This document shows, one piece after another, positions 36,955 through 49,139 of a DNA stretch of 64,000 nt (the first letter of the stretch is position 1; the number at the start of each line of letters is the position of its first letter). The position numbers and the translations under genes were made by a program. The DNA comes from Microvelia longipes. Its lineage: Eukaryota > Arthropoda > Insecta > Hemiptera > Veliidae. Location of the stretch: contig JACMZG010001914.1 of assembly GCA_018340805.1 (NCBI GenBank), positions 20,392,657-20,456,656 on the forward strand, written 5' to 3'. The notes beneath the pieces were generated by a model that was given only the letters and a program-made list of their open reading frames with translations, was not told where the DNA came from and searched no databases.

Positions 36955-37030
36955 TGTGACCTCGTGCCGTTAGAGGGCGGCATAGGCAGTACTCCGCGCG
37001 ATTGGCTCGCGTGTTTTCTCTCTCGGTAGA
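36955..37030. promoter_or_regulatory. CpG-rich patch with CTCF-like core and inverted CCAAT box
   Basis: An isolated GC-rich island of about 75 bp in AT-rich intron. On the plus strand CCGTTAGAGGGCGGCA at 36967-36982 contains the CTCF core pattern YAGRKGGC. On the minus strand GAGCCAATCGCGCGG carries a CCAAT box. A 23-nt minus-strand ATG frame (36983-36961) ends in phase 2, but its donor GTCACA is weak. Regulatory function is inferred only. Confidence 0.35.
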
Positions 37031-37291
37031 CAAAATAGAGAAGAAGAAAAATCGATTTATTATTAAGTAGGACAAATAGTAATCCTCTTTCAACAAATTC
37101 TTTTTTGAATCACAGATTATATAATCATCTTTAACTTTCTTCTTTATATTTCACTAAGCTGGGAATATAGGGAGAATGTAGAAAGTATGGTTTTAAAGGT
37201 TTCCCAAAACTATTAAAATTAGAGCCCCATAGTGTTTACTTAAAGTTATGTCAAAAGTAACAAATCAGTGCTTTTTTAGAATAGATTTCAT

Positions 37292-37298
37292 ATGTATG

Positions 37299-37347
<49 letters not shown>
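37292..37347. repeat. (TA)n microsatellite
   Basis: An almost pure TA tract. Confidence 0.92.
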
Positions 37348-37349
<2 letters not shown>

Positions 37350-37480
37350 GATTTGTGTGTCTAGACGTTTCTATGGGACACAATAACTTTCGAAAGATTT
37401 CTTGGATCGTAATGAAATTTGATGCAAAAATGAACCTTGCTATCGCCCGACCCCTATTGTTTATGAAATATGTGCAACGT

Positions 37481-37886
37481 CATTAACCCACGATAATAAT
37501 GACTTCTCAACATTTCAAAAAATCACAAATCTTCACATACTGTTTGTATGAATTTTTACACATTACTGTATATGATTCACAAAAATACTAAGTTTCATGA
37601 TATTATCAGAATTAGTTCTGGTTTTATTGATTGACATATATAAGTCAAACAAAACTGTGTTTTGTTTGAAAATAAAACGTTATTTTCAATCATTAACCCA
37701 CGATAATAATGACTTCTCAACATTTCAAAAAATCACAAATCTTCACATACTGTTTGTATGAAATTTTTTACACATTACTGTATATGATTCACAAAAATAC
37801 TAAGTTCCATGATATATCAGAATTAGTTCTGGTTTTTGATTGACATATATAAGTCAAACAAAACTGTGTTTTGTTTGAAATAAAAC
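37481..37886. repeat. Direct tandem duplication, 210-bp period, two copies
   Basis: Copies begin CATTAACCCACGATAATAAT at 37481 and 37691 and are nearly identical, differing by a few single-base indels. A recent local duplication. Confidence 0.93.
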
Positions 37887-38090
37887 GAAAATTGGCTTAT
37901 CGTGGCAGTATGCCACTTATATAAATCAGTAATATGACGTACTGAAAACCATAATACAACCAAAATACAACAACCATGTGGCTGCGAAGCGTCCACGGAG
38001 GTTCGGGTGTCGTAAAGCGGCAAAGAGGCCGAAGACATCTTGTTTTTAAATGCGATAGACTCAAGCCCAAGGCCATAAAAGAAAAAAATA
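37887..38090. repeat. Dispersed repeat, copy 1 of a pair
   Basis: TGGCAGTATGCC, TATATAAAT(C/T)AG, the CGAAGCG patch, TAAAGCGGCAAAGAGGCCG and CTTGTTT are shared in order with 43745-43885. Confidence 0.65.
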
Positions 38091-38558
38091 AGACAATAAC
38101 AATACGTCCACAATGCTCCCTATAGTCGCCTATAGGCTACAATTTTTTTAAAATTATAAAAAAATTACCATTGAAATCCAAAAACAGTTTGACATTTTGA
38201 CATACCTGCAACAAAAAAAATTATTGGTATAAATAATATTTTTTTTATTGTATTTGCGTATAAAAATGACACAATTAAAATGATTCATTAATGAAATTCG
38301 TGTTAAAGATACCGATCATTACTTTTTTTTAGAAATCCCGTCCCCTTCTTACTTTGCCTCCTTGACGGCGTAGGTATATGTAAGTAATGAGCAAGTTTTA
38401 CGACAGTGACTATATAATACGTCAGGCGTATCTACGGCTTTTGTCAGTTCATAAGTGATAAGCAATTTATAGCCCTTTAATGTTTGAAAATTTAGTAGTC
38501 AACATTTTCAAAATGGCGAATATTATCATAATGAAATTGCGTGGATCCCTTGATCAGC

Positions 38559-38571
38559 GGGGGGGGGGGGG
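38559..38571. repeat. Poly-G run of 13
   Basis: Thirteen consecutive G residues, the longest G run seen here. Confidence 0.9.
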
Positions 38572-38876
38572 AACTTAAATGAGGAAAAGTTTAGATTCGA
38601 TTATCGCAAGCTGCTAGAAATCAGCACTATATATATCAGACCTGTGTGGACTACACATGAACTAATTCTAAAAGCTTTCCAAAAATTACTGATTGTATTT
38701 TAAACTTAAAATTTATGTAAACCATGGCAACTATTGGTTATGACAGCTGCATTTAATGTAATAATCAAATTATTTTTCTTTTCGTTCGTAATTATTTTAA
38801 CCTCATAAAAATAATTCGCCATTGTCATGTCAAGTATTACGCTAGCGTCGATCGAAATCCAAATTTTACCACCATT

Positions 38877-38901
38877 GAGTCGACAGTCTTACTGTCGACT
38901 C
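38877..38901. repeat. Perfect hairpin, 11-bp stem
   Basis: GAGTCGACAGT, loop CTT, ACTGTCGACTC. Confidence 0.82.
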
Positions 38902-39820
38902 TAGTATCTATATCCTCTGCCCTTGACTACATATTTTATTTGTAATTTATTTATTTATGTCATTTGTGTCAAATTTTATCTTGATTAGTTAAAGTTTTGA
39001 ATTTAAAAGAATTTTTTTAGACTCAGCAAGATAGGTTAGTCCTAAAAATATCATCTTTCGGTCAGCATAACTAGACCTAAACTCTGTTTTTTCACCAAAT
39101 TTCAACCCTTTAGCATAACCACAGCGAGTTATGCGCAACGCAGACAGTTGATAAAAACCACTTAAAGAAAAATGCATCAAACGAATAATGCAAATGCATT
39201 TGCAATCTTCTTAAATTTTATGTCATAATTAATTTTTTTTTTTTTTTTGTTCATTTTTTTTTTCTTTTTGTAGATTTTTCTATGATCAGTTGGCCGAAAG
39301 CTATACAAAAAAGGTAAGGGTGCCACTGGCTTAAGAATAAAAGTCAAAATAAATAAAGCAATGTACAAGTTTCTTAAAAAAAGTAATAACTTTCATAATG
39401 TCACAGATCCATTAAAAATTTCCAAATCTAAATTAAAATTTAAAATGAATGATGATTGCTTTTAGTAAAAATCAGAGCATTTTTCAACCAGTTCTTGAAA
39501 ATGTTTTATTTTTGCCAAAAAATTATACAAAAACTAATTTTAAAAGAAGTTATAACACAAAATAAACAGTGTTGTGACAGAGCGATAAGAAAACAGGAAT
39601 GAAAATCATTCAACCGGTTTTTGATAATGGAAAAGAGATACATTTTTGTTAAACCAAATATATAGTTAATATAATTTAGACATTAGATTTTAAATGATAA
39701 ATAAAATTAATAAATAAAAAATCTCTAAGAATGTAAATTTGTTAAAAGTAATGCTAATACGCAGTTAATGTAAATGAAGAACAAGAAAAGAAAAGAAAAA
39801 AAGAAAATACAACACATATT

Positions 39821-39897
39821 ATAATATTAATAAAATAATATAATATATATATATAATATATATATATTATATATATATATATATATAATATATTATA
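39821..39897. repeat. TA-rich tract
   Basis: An interrupted TA/AATATA tract. Confidence 0.85.
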
Positions 39898-39899
39898 TC

Positions 39900-41940
39900 C
39901 ATCCACCATCATTTATAACCTATTCAACAATTTACAAGAAGGTGATATTTTGAACGAAATCTAAAGAAAATTTCAACTTATATTTTTATTTCTTAATTGT
40001 TAATTCGTTATTTTCAAATATTTATTTCTTAACTTTTATTATCTATTAATTTTTCTACCAATTCCATCTTCGGCGTACCTATCTTTTGACATCCCTTTTT
40101 GAATTCCAGTTCAATTCTGTTTTCATTTAATATTCAATTTTTTAAAATAATAGGGATATTTTGGAAAAGAGAAGTTGGCGAGGACTTTGTTGCTTTGTTA
40201 GAAAGTAATCTAAATTTTAAGTCTTATTATCACGGCAGTATCCAAATTTGACTTAAAAACGAATAATAACGAAAGTTACGTCCATAAACTTAACCTGCAT
40301 TCTGCATTTTCTGCTTAATTATTTATTTAATTATTTTCTGCTGTAGTTTCTTTAGTGGGACTGGGTGTTCACTGAGAATTTCACCCGGTGCGCTATACGG
40401 CAGTCCAGGCTTGTTATGCATAGTCTTAATAAAATCGACAAGTCTACCTAAGATACTAAAAAATATAGATTAAGTTTAAGGGTAAGTATGGGTTTATCCT
40501 TAAGATCAAGTTATAAATTATCGGTTATTAGTTCATTCATTAAGCATGCTCTATTTTAATTAAGTCCTTTTAGTAGTTACATATTTTTTTAGAATTCTGT
40601 CTTTCAATATTTATATTAGTAAAAGAACATAAATAATTAATCAAATACTAAAAAAAAAATATTTACAGCATCTTAAAAAATTAATGTAAATTTAATTGTG
40701 GGATAGGACAACATTGTGAGTATATTACAAGATTAAGTAACTAACCGGATCCTCCAATCAAATAAAAGAAAAGTTGAATCCCACGCGTGGGTTGGACCAA
40801 TTGAAATGCAGCATATCATATCCTGTCCATTTGTATTATAAATCTAATTATAATATTATAATTGGTGCGATTAAAAATTTAAAATGCGGATTTTAAATTT
40901 TAAAATCGGGTACGGTAGACCTTGAAACGATTTTGTGCAGACTATCCGAGATAGAATCTCGTTTTGCACCGATCACATTTACACGTTGGATTCTAGTATG
41001 ATTGCTATTAAAATCTGATCACTGGTTATTTTATTAACTTAGCTTTTGATTGCAAAAATGTCTTTGTACTAAGCTAGAACCGTCGTATGAGTTTAACCGG
41101 TTAAAATTGGCCATGGATCTAAAAATCATTTTAAAAAATAATGCAAAAAAAAAAATAAAACGACAACTCTTACAGGCCCATTCATAAAATAACGCCATAA
41201 CCCCAAAAGTGTGATCGACTACTTTTGGGGTTTCATTACTTGTTTTTTTTAATATATTCTAATATGTTTCTCGGGGTCTCTTTCACAATTGCGCTTTGAA
41301 ATTCAAACTCATTGTAGAGTCGTTGCCATTTTCAGTCAAATTCAAACGGAAAAATAAACGTCTTTTAAATTTTTCTCTGTTTACCCAAAATAAATTAATT
41401 TTAACTAACACGATATTAATTCTATTTCATTAATTTCTATAAGTTTTATTGCAACTGACATGGCAAAAATACGACATTTTTTCAAAATATAATTTTTATG
41501 GTTCTTGATTATTTTATTACTTTCAAAAAAGGTCGCAGTCATAAAAAAATTCAAGGAAATAAATTATTTAGCAAATTATTGAGTTAACATTTTACTTTTG
41601 AATAAATATTTGTCAAAATACTTGATGAAACATTGTTTTATTATATTATAAAACCAACCACCACATAAACTATAGCATTAATCAATTGTGTATATTTATT
41701 GCTAATTTTATTATCGTTTATTAAAAGTTATTGGTAATAAAAAAAGAGTTGCACCATCTTTATATCAAACGTTATTAAAAAGTGTTAAAAAATTTAATAT
41801 TTATTTTGAAAGAACGACAAAACTAACGACGTTGTCCTGTAAAAAAGATAAGTTTTTTTTATTAAATTATTTTTGCATAATTTTATGGGTTTTAAAATGT
41901 TGAATTTAGTACACAGATTAGAGTTTGGTTCCTATACTTC
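39900..41940. other. AT-rich intronic stretch with minor hairpins
   Basis: A hairpin at 41199-41232 (AACCCCAAAAGT and its reverse complement) and a looser one at 40931-40975 (GTGCAGACTATC...GTTTTGCAC). A short 5S-SINE tail remnant (GGGTACGGTAGACCTTG) is at 40908. No coding content. Confidence 0.6.
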
Positions 41941-41947
41941 ATTATAA

Positions 41948-42168
41948 CCTAATTTTTTCCAGTCATAGGTATTTGCTATTATGTCCTGTTATTTTCCAGT
42001 CATATGTATTTGCTATTATGTCCTAATTTTTTCCAGTCATAGGAATTTGCAATTACGGCCTAATTTTTTCCAGTCATAGGTATTTGCTATTATGGCATAT
42101 TTTTTCCAGTCATAGGTATTTGCTATTATGGCCTAATTTTTTCCATTCATAGGTATTAGCTATTATTG
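41948..42168. repeat. Tandem array, 6 units of about 37 bp
   Basis: The unit is ATTTTTTCCAGTCATAGGTA then TTTGCTATTATGGCCTA, repeated six times with few substitutions. There are no unique spacers. Confidence 0.92.
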
Positions 42169-42499
42169 GTCATACTATGATAAGGAAAGCCTTAATAAAT
42201 ACCATGTGGAACAAACTTGGCTTGTAATTTGTTCAAAGGTGTGTGAGTGTTTGCATTGTTTTGTAGTAGATCTTATAAAATTTAAAAATGTGCTGCCATA
42301 AATATATATGTTAAAGTTGAGAATTTTTAAGTTATTTTGGGAGGCAAAGGCACTCATACATTCGTTCAACATATTATTTTTTGTATATTTATTTATACAT
42401 GCACTAAACAAAAAAAAATTTAAACACAAAATATTTAAAAAAAAGTATTTTACCACTTTGCATAATCAGGCCTACCACTCAGTTGCCGAGACTTAATGC

Positions 42500-43195
42500 A
42501 GGCTTAAATCGAGTATATGGACATAGCTTAAGTTACCAATATGGTAGAAAATATGTATAAAAAACTTTAGTAAGCCACTGAGTTTGAACTTTAATATATT
42601 TTATCGAAATTTAATTTTTTATGATTAACTAAATATGCTACAAACACGATTCTAAATTTATGTTTATGCAAAAAGTATAACTGCAATATCAATGATCAAA
42701 AAAAAATAAGCAATATTATATTTATTATAATTTTTAACAAAATTATACAATAATTTGTATACAATCGAACTAATTTATGTCTGAAACTAACAGATAGAAA
42801 TTAAATATCAAATCGGAGTTCATTATTGAGACGTTATTGTTCTGTATGCAACTAAATGTTAATGACACTTCTATAAAATGCAAATGGGACCAATAAATAA
42901 AAGAAAATAAGTTAACACAATTATAAGTATTGTAGAATGCAATAATGTTTTGGCGATTTTTAAAATAATAATTAATAGGCTTTTGTTATTAATTTTTTAT
43001 TTTTCTTAGAAACATTTTTGTTGGAGTATTTAAATTGTATTTATAATCTTTCGATTATTTAAATAGATAATTGTCAAGTAACTAATTATTATGGTACGCC
43101 TGTAATGAAATCTTTATAGCCCTATTGAGCAAATTTACAAAGAAAAAATGAGTACATTTATAATGGTTGTATATTAACATAAAAGTGCATAATAA
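42500..43195. other. AT-rich intronic stretch, nothing recognised
   Basis: No repeat, hairpin or coding signal seen. Confidence 0.5.
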
Positions 43196-43202
43196 ACATA
43201 AA

Positions 43203-43287
43203 AAACGAGTACGGGGTAACTCGAAACGATTCCTCACCCCATCGGATTCGCTACGCTCATCCTCAATAATTCGGACTTCGGTACTTG
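43203..43287 (-). repeat. 5S-SINE family, 3' fragment
   Basis: GAGTACGGGGTAACTCGAAA and ATCGGATTCGCTACGCTCAT match the family end. No 5S portion. Confidence 0.65.
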
Positions 43288-43424
43288 GTTGGGTTAGGAC
43301 CCAGGGCTGGAAAAATCGTACTGTAGCATTCATGTCTCTTATAGATCAATGCTACTAGGAAGATCATAACATTTAGTGAGTGACTCAATGATCTCGTACC
43401 CTAGCAGAATTACAATATATAAAA

Positions 43425-43680
43425 AATTGGGTACTTCGCAACTTTTTATCATCACTTTGGATTCGCTACGTTCATCCTCCCTTCTTCGGACTCGCTTAGC
43501 TCGTCCTTAGAATATACAATTTTTTAAATTCACTGCAAGACGTTTTTAGACTTGCAAGAAATATATCCGCTTCATTCCTAGCGGACACCCCATAAAGGAT
43601 GAACACGCCAGATGCTGCTTAAGATTTTTGTTAAGCATCCATGAACAAAAATCATGGATATACTTGTCGAACAATTACAA
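43425..43680 (-). repeat. 5S rRNA-derived SINE-like element, decayed
   Basis: GGGTACTTCGCAACTTTTT, ATTCGCTACGTTCATCC and GGACTCGCTTAGCTCGTCCT, then a degraded 5S part (GCGGACACCCCATAAAGG, GATGCTGCTTAAG). Confidence 0.68.
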
Positions 43681-43744
43681 ATACAATATATAGAACATAA
43701 TGTTAACAAACGACTTTTTTTGACAAATACAATTGAAAATTCGC

Positions 43745-43885
43745 TCAAATTGTGGCAGTATGCCTTTCTATATAAATTAGTTATAGGACAAAGCGATAAG
43801 GAACAACAGTCATATGGCCGCGATGCGCCTCTGAGCCAACGCCGCGTAGCGGTAAAGAGGCCGTAAGCCCCTTGTTTCTAATGTC
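43745..43885. repeat. Dispersed repeat, copy 2 of a pair
   Basis: Matches 37887-38090 in order (TGGCAGTATGCC; TAGCGGTAAAGAGGCCG; CTTGTTTCTAATG). Confidence 0.65.
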
Positions 43886-44864
43886 TACTACAAGGGCCAA
43901 AAACACCAAATGTAACACTTTCAGGTTAAAATAAAAGGAACGCGCACTAAACTTTTTTTTTATATATAACATATTCTGTTCTGTCACTTTATCAATTTAT
44001 GCTATTTCTAGAATTTTCAACACCATATGATGAATTTAAAGAACCAATAGTAAAAACTCTTAAATTACTGCAAGAAACGAACACAATGTAGCTTCAAAAT
44101 ACTTTAAGGTGAAGAGAAAAAAAATAAACATTTTAAATTAATTTTAAATAATATTATTTGATATTAAATCACATTTAAATGTAATTTATTAATCATTTAT
44201 AAATATAAATAACATAAATATTAAATCTCTTGACAGTAGAGGTATAAAATGTTGCTGACAGGACTTAAAGAACCTGATATATTAAGTTATTCTAGATTTT
44301 AAAAAATATATATGTCAAAAAATAATCAGAAAACGGAAAAAATAATAAACATAAAACACTAGTAAATTAATAAACATGAAATAAAACTTGCTAATAAAAC
44401 TTATTTTCTTACATTAATTATAAAGAAAAAAATGAAAGTAATAGAAGCAAAATAATGATAAGTAATAAAAATAAATTAATTAACAAGTGTCAGAATAAAA
44501 TAAAAGTACAAATATAGAAATGCAGTATTTTTTGTTAATGAAAGTAATTAAAAATAAATCAAGAACTACAAGTTGTTCAAGTTAGTGAAACATGGCAGAA
44601 AAAACAAGATTTCAGCCCAGTGTAAAATGCAGTTTTCATGTAAACGCCATATGTAAAAAGTACAGCGGCCATGTTTAATTAAGTTATTACTTAATTCGAC
44701 TTACATTTTGTAAAAACTGGATCGAATGAAACCGACAAGGAGATATTGCGTTTTAATTAAGATATGAAATTAGACAGGCTGGTCTAGGTGAAACAAGAAA
44801 AAAAGAGTAAATGAGTGTGTATTGCTGTCAATAATTGTAAAAACTTTTACTTTATTTATACGAG

Positions 44865-45562
44865 CTATCTCTTGGAGAAAGAGTGCGTTCACGTTAATTT
44901 CACCAAACTCTTAAGAATATTTATTGACAGTTTTTATATGGCAAATATTAAGCAGTAATGGAGTTAATAATAATAGAGTGTCTATCTCTTGGAAAAAGAT
45001 GCGTTCACGATAGCTCACCAAACCCTTATGAATATCTATTGACAGCTTTTATAGGTCTAATATTAAGCAGTAATGGAGTTAATAATAATACAGTGTCTAT
45101 CTCTTGGAAAAAGAGTGCGTTCACGATAGCTCCACCAAACCCTTAAGAATATCTATTGACAGCTTTTATAGGTCTAATATTAAGCAGTAATGGAGTTAAT
45201 AATAATACAGTGTCTATCTCTTGGAAAAAGAGTGCGTTCACGATAGCTCCACCAAACCCTTAAGAATATCTATTGACAGCTTTTATAGGTCTAATATTAA
45301 GCAGTAATGGAGTTAATAATAATACAGTGTCTATCTCTTGGAAAAAGAGTGCGTTCACGATAGCTCCACCAAACCCTTAAGAATATCTATTGACAGCTTT
45401 TATAGGTCTAATATTAAGAAGTAATGGAGTTAATAATACCAGTGTCTATCTCTTGGAAAAAGAGTGCGTTCACGATAGCTCCACCAAACCCTTAAGAATA
45501 TCTATTGACAGCTTTTATAGGTCTAATATTAAGCAGTAGTAGAGTTAATAATAATAATAGAG
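44865..45562. repeat. Tandem array, six units of about 117 bp
   Basis: Units start CTATCTCTTGGA(A/G)AAAG at 44865, 44982, 45097, 45214, 45331 and 45446. Units 3-6 are almost identical and units 1-2 slightly diverged, so the array expanded recently from one end. Each unit holds GTGCGTTCACGATAGCTCCA and TCTATTGACAGCTTTTATAG. Confidence 0.95.
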
Positions 45563-45814
45563 TGTAAGGGAACCACTTGACCAAATCCTACTACTCCATA
45601 AAGTTTACTATACTAACGGCATACTTTTTTAGGGCCAACACAAAAGAACAAAGTACAGACTAGAATTGAACTCTAATCTAATCAGACATACTAATTACAA
45701 GATTGCCTATATACTTCACCCCATCTTGTAAGCTAAAAAATAAGTAAATATTGTAAGCAAAACCTTGGAAAATAATCTAAGTTGTATTTTAGTATAATTA
45801 CATCCCTTTGCGTG

Positions 45815-46075
45815 ATGAATAAGTATACTGAGTTTCGTTTTAGCAAGTTTACCTAGGTTTTTGTTGGATCATGAAAGTTAAGCAGCATCGAACGAAGTCA
45901 GTGCCTGGATGGATGACCAATAAGAATAAAACAAATACTGTGTATAGTTTATGTATGTACAGTATAAATTTGGCGATTTGTATATTCTGAGGACGAGCAA
46001 AGTGTTCGAAGTAGTGAGGATGAGCGTATAAATTTGATAAGAGTAAGTCACGAGGTACCCCGTACCCATTAAAAA
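45815..46075 (+). repeat. 5S rRNA-derived SINE-like element, full order on plus strand
   Basis: AATAAGTATACTGAGTTTCG, then the 5S part at 45863-45922 (GTTGGATCATGAAAGTTAAG; CAGCATCGAACGAAGTCAGT; GCCTGGATGGATGACC), then CTGAGGACGAGCAAAG, GTAGTGAGGATGAGCG and the end GAGGTACCCCGTACCC, followed by an A-rich tail. It gives the 5'-to-3' order of the family. An opposite-strand 100-codon frame here is incidental. Confidence 0.85.
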
Positions 46076-46638
46076 AAATTAAAGTTTTTATGTCTAAAAC
46101 ATTAGAACTGATAAGACGTTTCTTGTTAAATAACTTCAACTTATTTATCAATTCGGAGAACCGACGTACTTAAAGAAACTCTAAGATGCAGCAATGTGCA
46201 AGCAGTTCCTTGCTTTTTTCTTAATATGTACCATTGAAGAGAAACCTTTATTTATAATAATAGCTTTTTTTAGATAAGACACAAAAAACTGTTTCTAAAT
46301 TAAGCAGCCTGTTTATACAGTTAATAATAACTTGAGAATTTTGCCTTTCATTTCTTAGAGGGTGGGATGAAAGAACATTTAGCGTATGATGTATTATATA
46401 TCTTTTATTCCAGGCGTAATCTGGTACCTTCACTTTATTTTATATACAGCACAAGAGTGTAAAAAAGCGTAAGCAACATTTTATCAGCATTCTACATCGA
46501 AACAAATTCACATATTGCACAATCGATTATTTATAATAAAATATATTTTTCAAGACAGCAGCAAAATAGGTCCATAACAGCTAATGTATTTTTAGACAAT
46601 ACAGAATATACTTTTCAGCTGGCGGATCATATTTACAA

Positions 46639-46658
46639 CATATATATATAATATATAT

Positions 46659-46707
<49 letters not shown>

Positions 46708-46789
46708 CAATTAAGATAACTTACAGATGGTTAAAAATATAGAAGGTTTATAATCTTATGATTTGTTTTTCTATTTTCTTTTTGTTTGT

Positions 46790-46873
<84 letters not shown>

Positions 46874-46875
46874 TA
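46639..46875. repeat. Two (TA)n microsatellites
   Basis: TA tracts at 46639-46706 and 46789-46875 separated by 80 bp. The Tyr-Ile repeat frame over the second is a TA artefact. Confidence 0.92.
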
Positions 46876-47477
46876 ACGTGAATAACCTCTTGGTGCAACA
46901 GCTGTTAATTCTTTACAGCAATTTCCTTAAATCCAGGGAAATTGACTTACCAATGTATTATTATTTATCAACAACTTATTGCATCAACTTAACCATTTAT
47001 TAATGTTTTACTATGATTAGAACTATAGCTGATCCTATAAGATATTTTTCATTTTTAAATACTGAAATTGAAGATTTGTTGAAGTATAAGGAAAGATTGA
47101 AGATATAACTAAACATGAAATAGTTTAACTTACTTTTTATTGACATTAAATCAATTTTCATGTTAAGAAATGAATTATAAGATATTAATCCCACAGGTTA
47201 TTCAAAACTATAGGGCATCATCCCAAAATCGGAAATGTACAGCAATATTCTAATATTATAAAATATTATAATATTTTATAATATTAAAGTGCATTTTCTT
47301 TAGAAAAATCGGAAACAATAGAGTACAAGCAGTATTACTACTACTTCAGGTTATGAATCATGAACAAAGCAACTGTAGAGCAAGAAGCTCGAATATTTGC
47401 CAGAAAAAAGAAAATTTGCCACGCTTTGGGATCTCCGCCCCAGATTTATTTGGTTACTTAACGCTTACCACAATAAT

Positions 47478-48290
47478 AATTGTGCGAGAGACACCTAGGA
47501 AATGTAACAAGCAAAATTCAAAGCGACATTTGGACACTGTTCCGTCATTCGACATTCGTAAGACTCGACACAATGTCATGTCTCACTCTGTTTCGTTACG
47601 TCTAACTCATCAGGGCGGCGACAAAGCCTGAACTAACTCTTACCTTCAATTATAATTACGAAGAATACAATGTGAAATATTTACCAGAGATGGGTGGAGC
47701 TCTTTTACCGCCATCATGGTTGGCAAGCAAAACATATATCATTAGATACTACCGAGTTTTGCAAAACATAAATAATTGAATAGGTATAATTGTGCGAGTC
47801 ACCTTGGAAATGAAACAAGCAAAATGCAATGCTATATTTGGGAAAAGTTCCATCATTCGACATACGTAAGGCTTGACATATGTCAAGCGCCGTTGACATC
47901 AGGGAGCCGATAGAGCCTAAACTCACTGTAACCATCAATTAAAACTCCGAATAATGTAACGTGAAGTATTCACCAGACACAAGCGGTGCTATTTATGCGA
48001 CATTATGCTAGGCATGCAAAAAATATATCATTTAATGCTACCGAGTTTTGCAAAACATGAATAATTTAAAAAGTATTATTGGGGGGGAGACACCTCGGAT
48101 ATGTAACAAGCAATATGCAATGGTACATATGAGCACTGTTCCATCAAATAGTGACTCTCGAATGATGGAACAGTGCCCGGATGTAGCATTGCATTTGGCT
48201 TGTTAATACATTTTCTAGGTATATCTTGCAAATTTTTTATTATATTAACTATTCATATTTTGCAAAACTTGGTAGTAAGAAATGAATAAA
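47478..48290. mobile_element. Cluster of AATTGTGCGAGAGA-family copies
   Basis: Three successive, partly inverted copies of the element at 32974-33597 begin near 47480, 47790 and 48095. Shared blocks include CACCTAGGAAATGTAACAAG, CGTTACGTCTAACTCATCAG and TACCGAGTTTTGCAAAACAT. 48150-48240 is an inverted end segment. Confidence 0.75.
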
Positions 48291-48589
48291 ACGTTAGTAT
48301 TAAATATACTTAACGTTTGATAACATCAAAGTAAAATTTTAATTAAAATGAAAGATTTCCTACCAAAAACTTAGCGTCACCGCCAAGGCTACCATGTCAC
48401 ATAGCGGGTGTAGTTAAGGTGTACTATATTGCAAACTCTTAGATCAAAAAGTTTTAAATACAATTTATGGGAATTTCAGATTTTTCTGGTAATTAATGGT
48501 CTTATGGTGGTTATTTTGGTCTTATTATCTGGTTTTACTAGATTCATGATCTAGATAAACAGAAACAAAGACGCTTCTTTATATATTTT

Positions 48590-48900
48590 CGCTTTTAAAA
48601 CCCTTTAGTGTTTCCGACATTTTAGTCAACTTAAAGTAATCGTATCGACTCCAAACCAGTTTCATTTGATTCAGAGTCCCAGAAAAATAAATAAAGACCT
48701 TTTAACGGGCGAAAAATTGTAATCTAGAATTTAACGAATTTTTGAAAATTTTGCCGACGCAAACCAGGTTAATGACGTCACAACAACACGGTTTTATATT
48801 GGGTTCGTATCCCCCCCCAAGGTTTATTTGTATAATAAGTTTGGTTTAAATAAATAATAAAATTCAAATATTAATCCGTTCGGAAGATTACAAGATTTTC
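48590..48900. repeat. GTCGTATCGACTT-family repeat
   Basis: AATCGTATCGACTCC, TTGATTCAGAGTCCC, GTTAATGACGTCA, GGGTTCGTATCC and ATTAATCCGTTCGGAAGAT align to 61945-62190. Confidence 0.7.
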
Positions 48901-48945
48901 TAGTAATCTTATAGTAATTTTCTAGTACCATGCCACATATCCTAC

Positions 48946-49128
48946 TATAGTAAGACACACGGCTAAAATCAGTTGACAGCGCAGGAAAATATTGTGAGGA
49001 ACCAATAAGGTTGGTTCGATTTGAAATTGATGGCGTGGTTTGGCATCTAGGACTAACCTAATTGGCTCCCTCGCATTATTTAACGTTTCCCACGCTGTCA
49101 ACTGATTTTAACCGTGTGTCGTACTATA
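48946..49128. mobile_element. Small TIR element (MITE), 183 bp
   Basis: The two 36-bp ends are inverted repeats with only two mismatches; core TIR GACACACGG(C/T)TAAAATCA continuing to GTTGACAGCG. The outermost TATAGTA is part of the match, so the target duplication may be TA or unresolved. No coding capacity; the interior is GC-richer than the intron. Confidence 0.86.
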
Positions 49129-49139
49129 TCCTTCCTTAG

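Noticed and set aside
41948..42168. Short direct repeats resembling a CRISPR array
   Set aside because: The 37-bp units are contiguous with no unique spacers and the DNA is eukaryotic.
45849..46151. 100-codon minus-strand frame
   Set aside because: It runs antisense through a 5S-derived SINE copy and has no recognisable domain.
46758..47003. 81-codon frame with Tyr-Ile repeats (similarly 50509-50733 and 52646-52840)
   Set aside because: Translation of TA microsatellites, not a protein.
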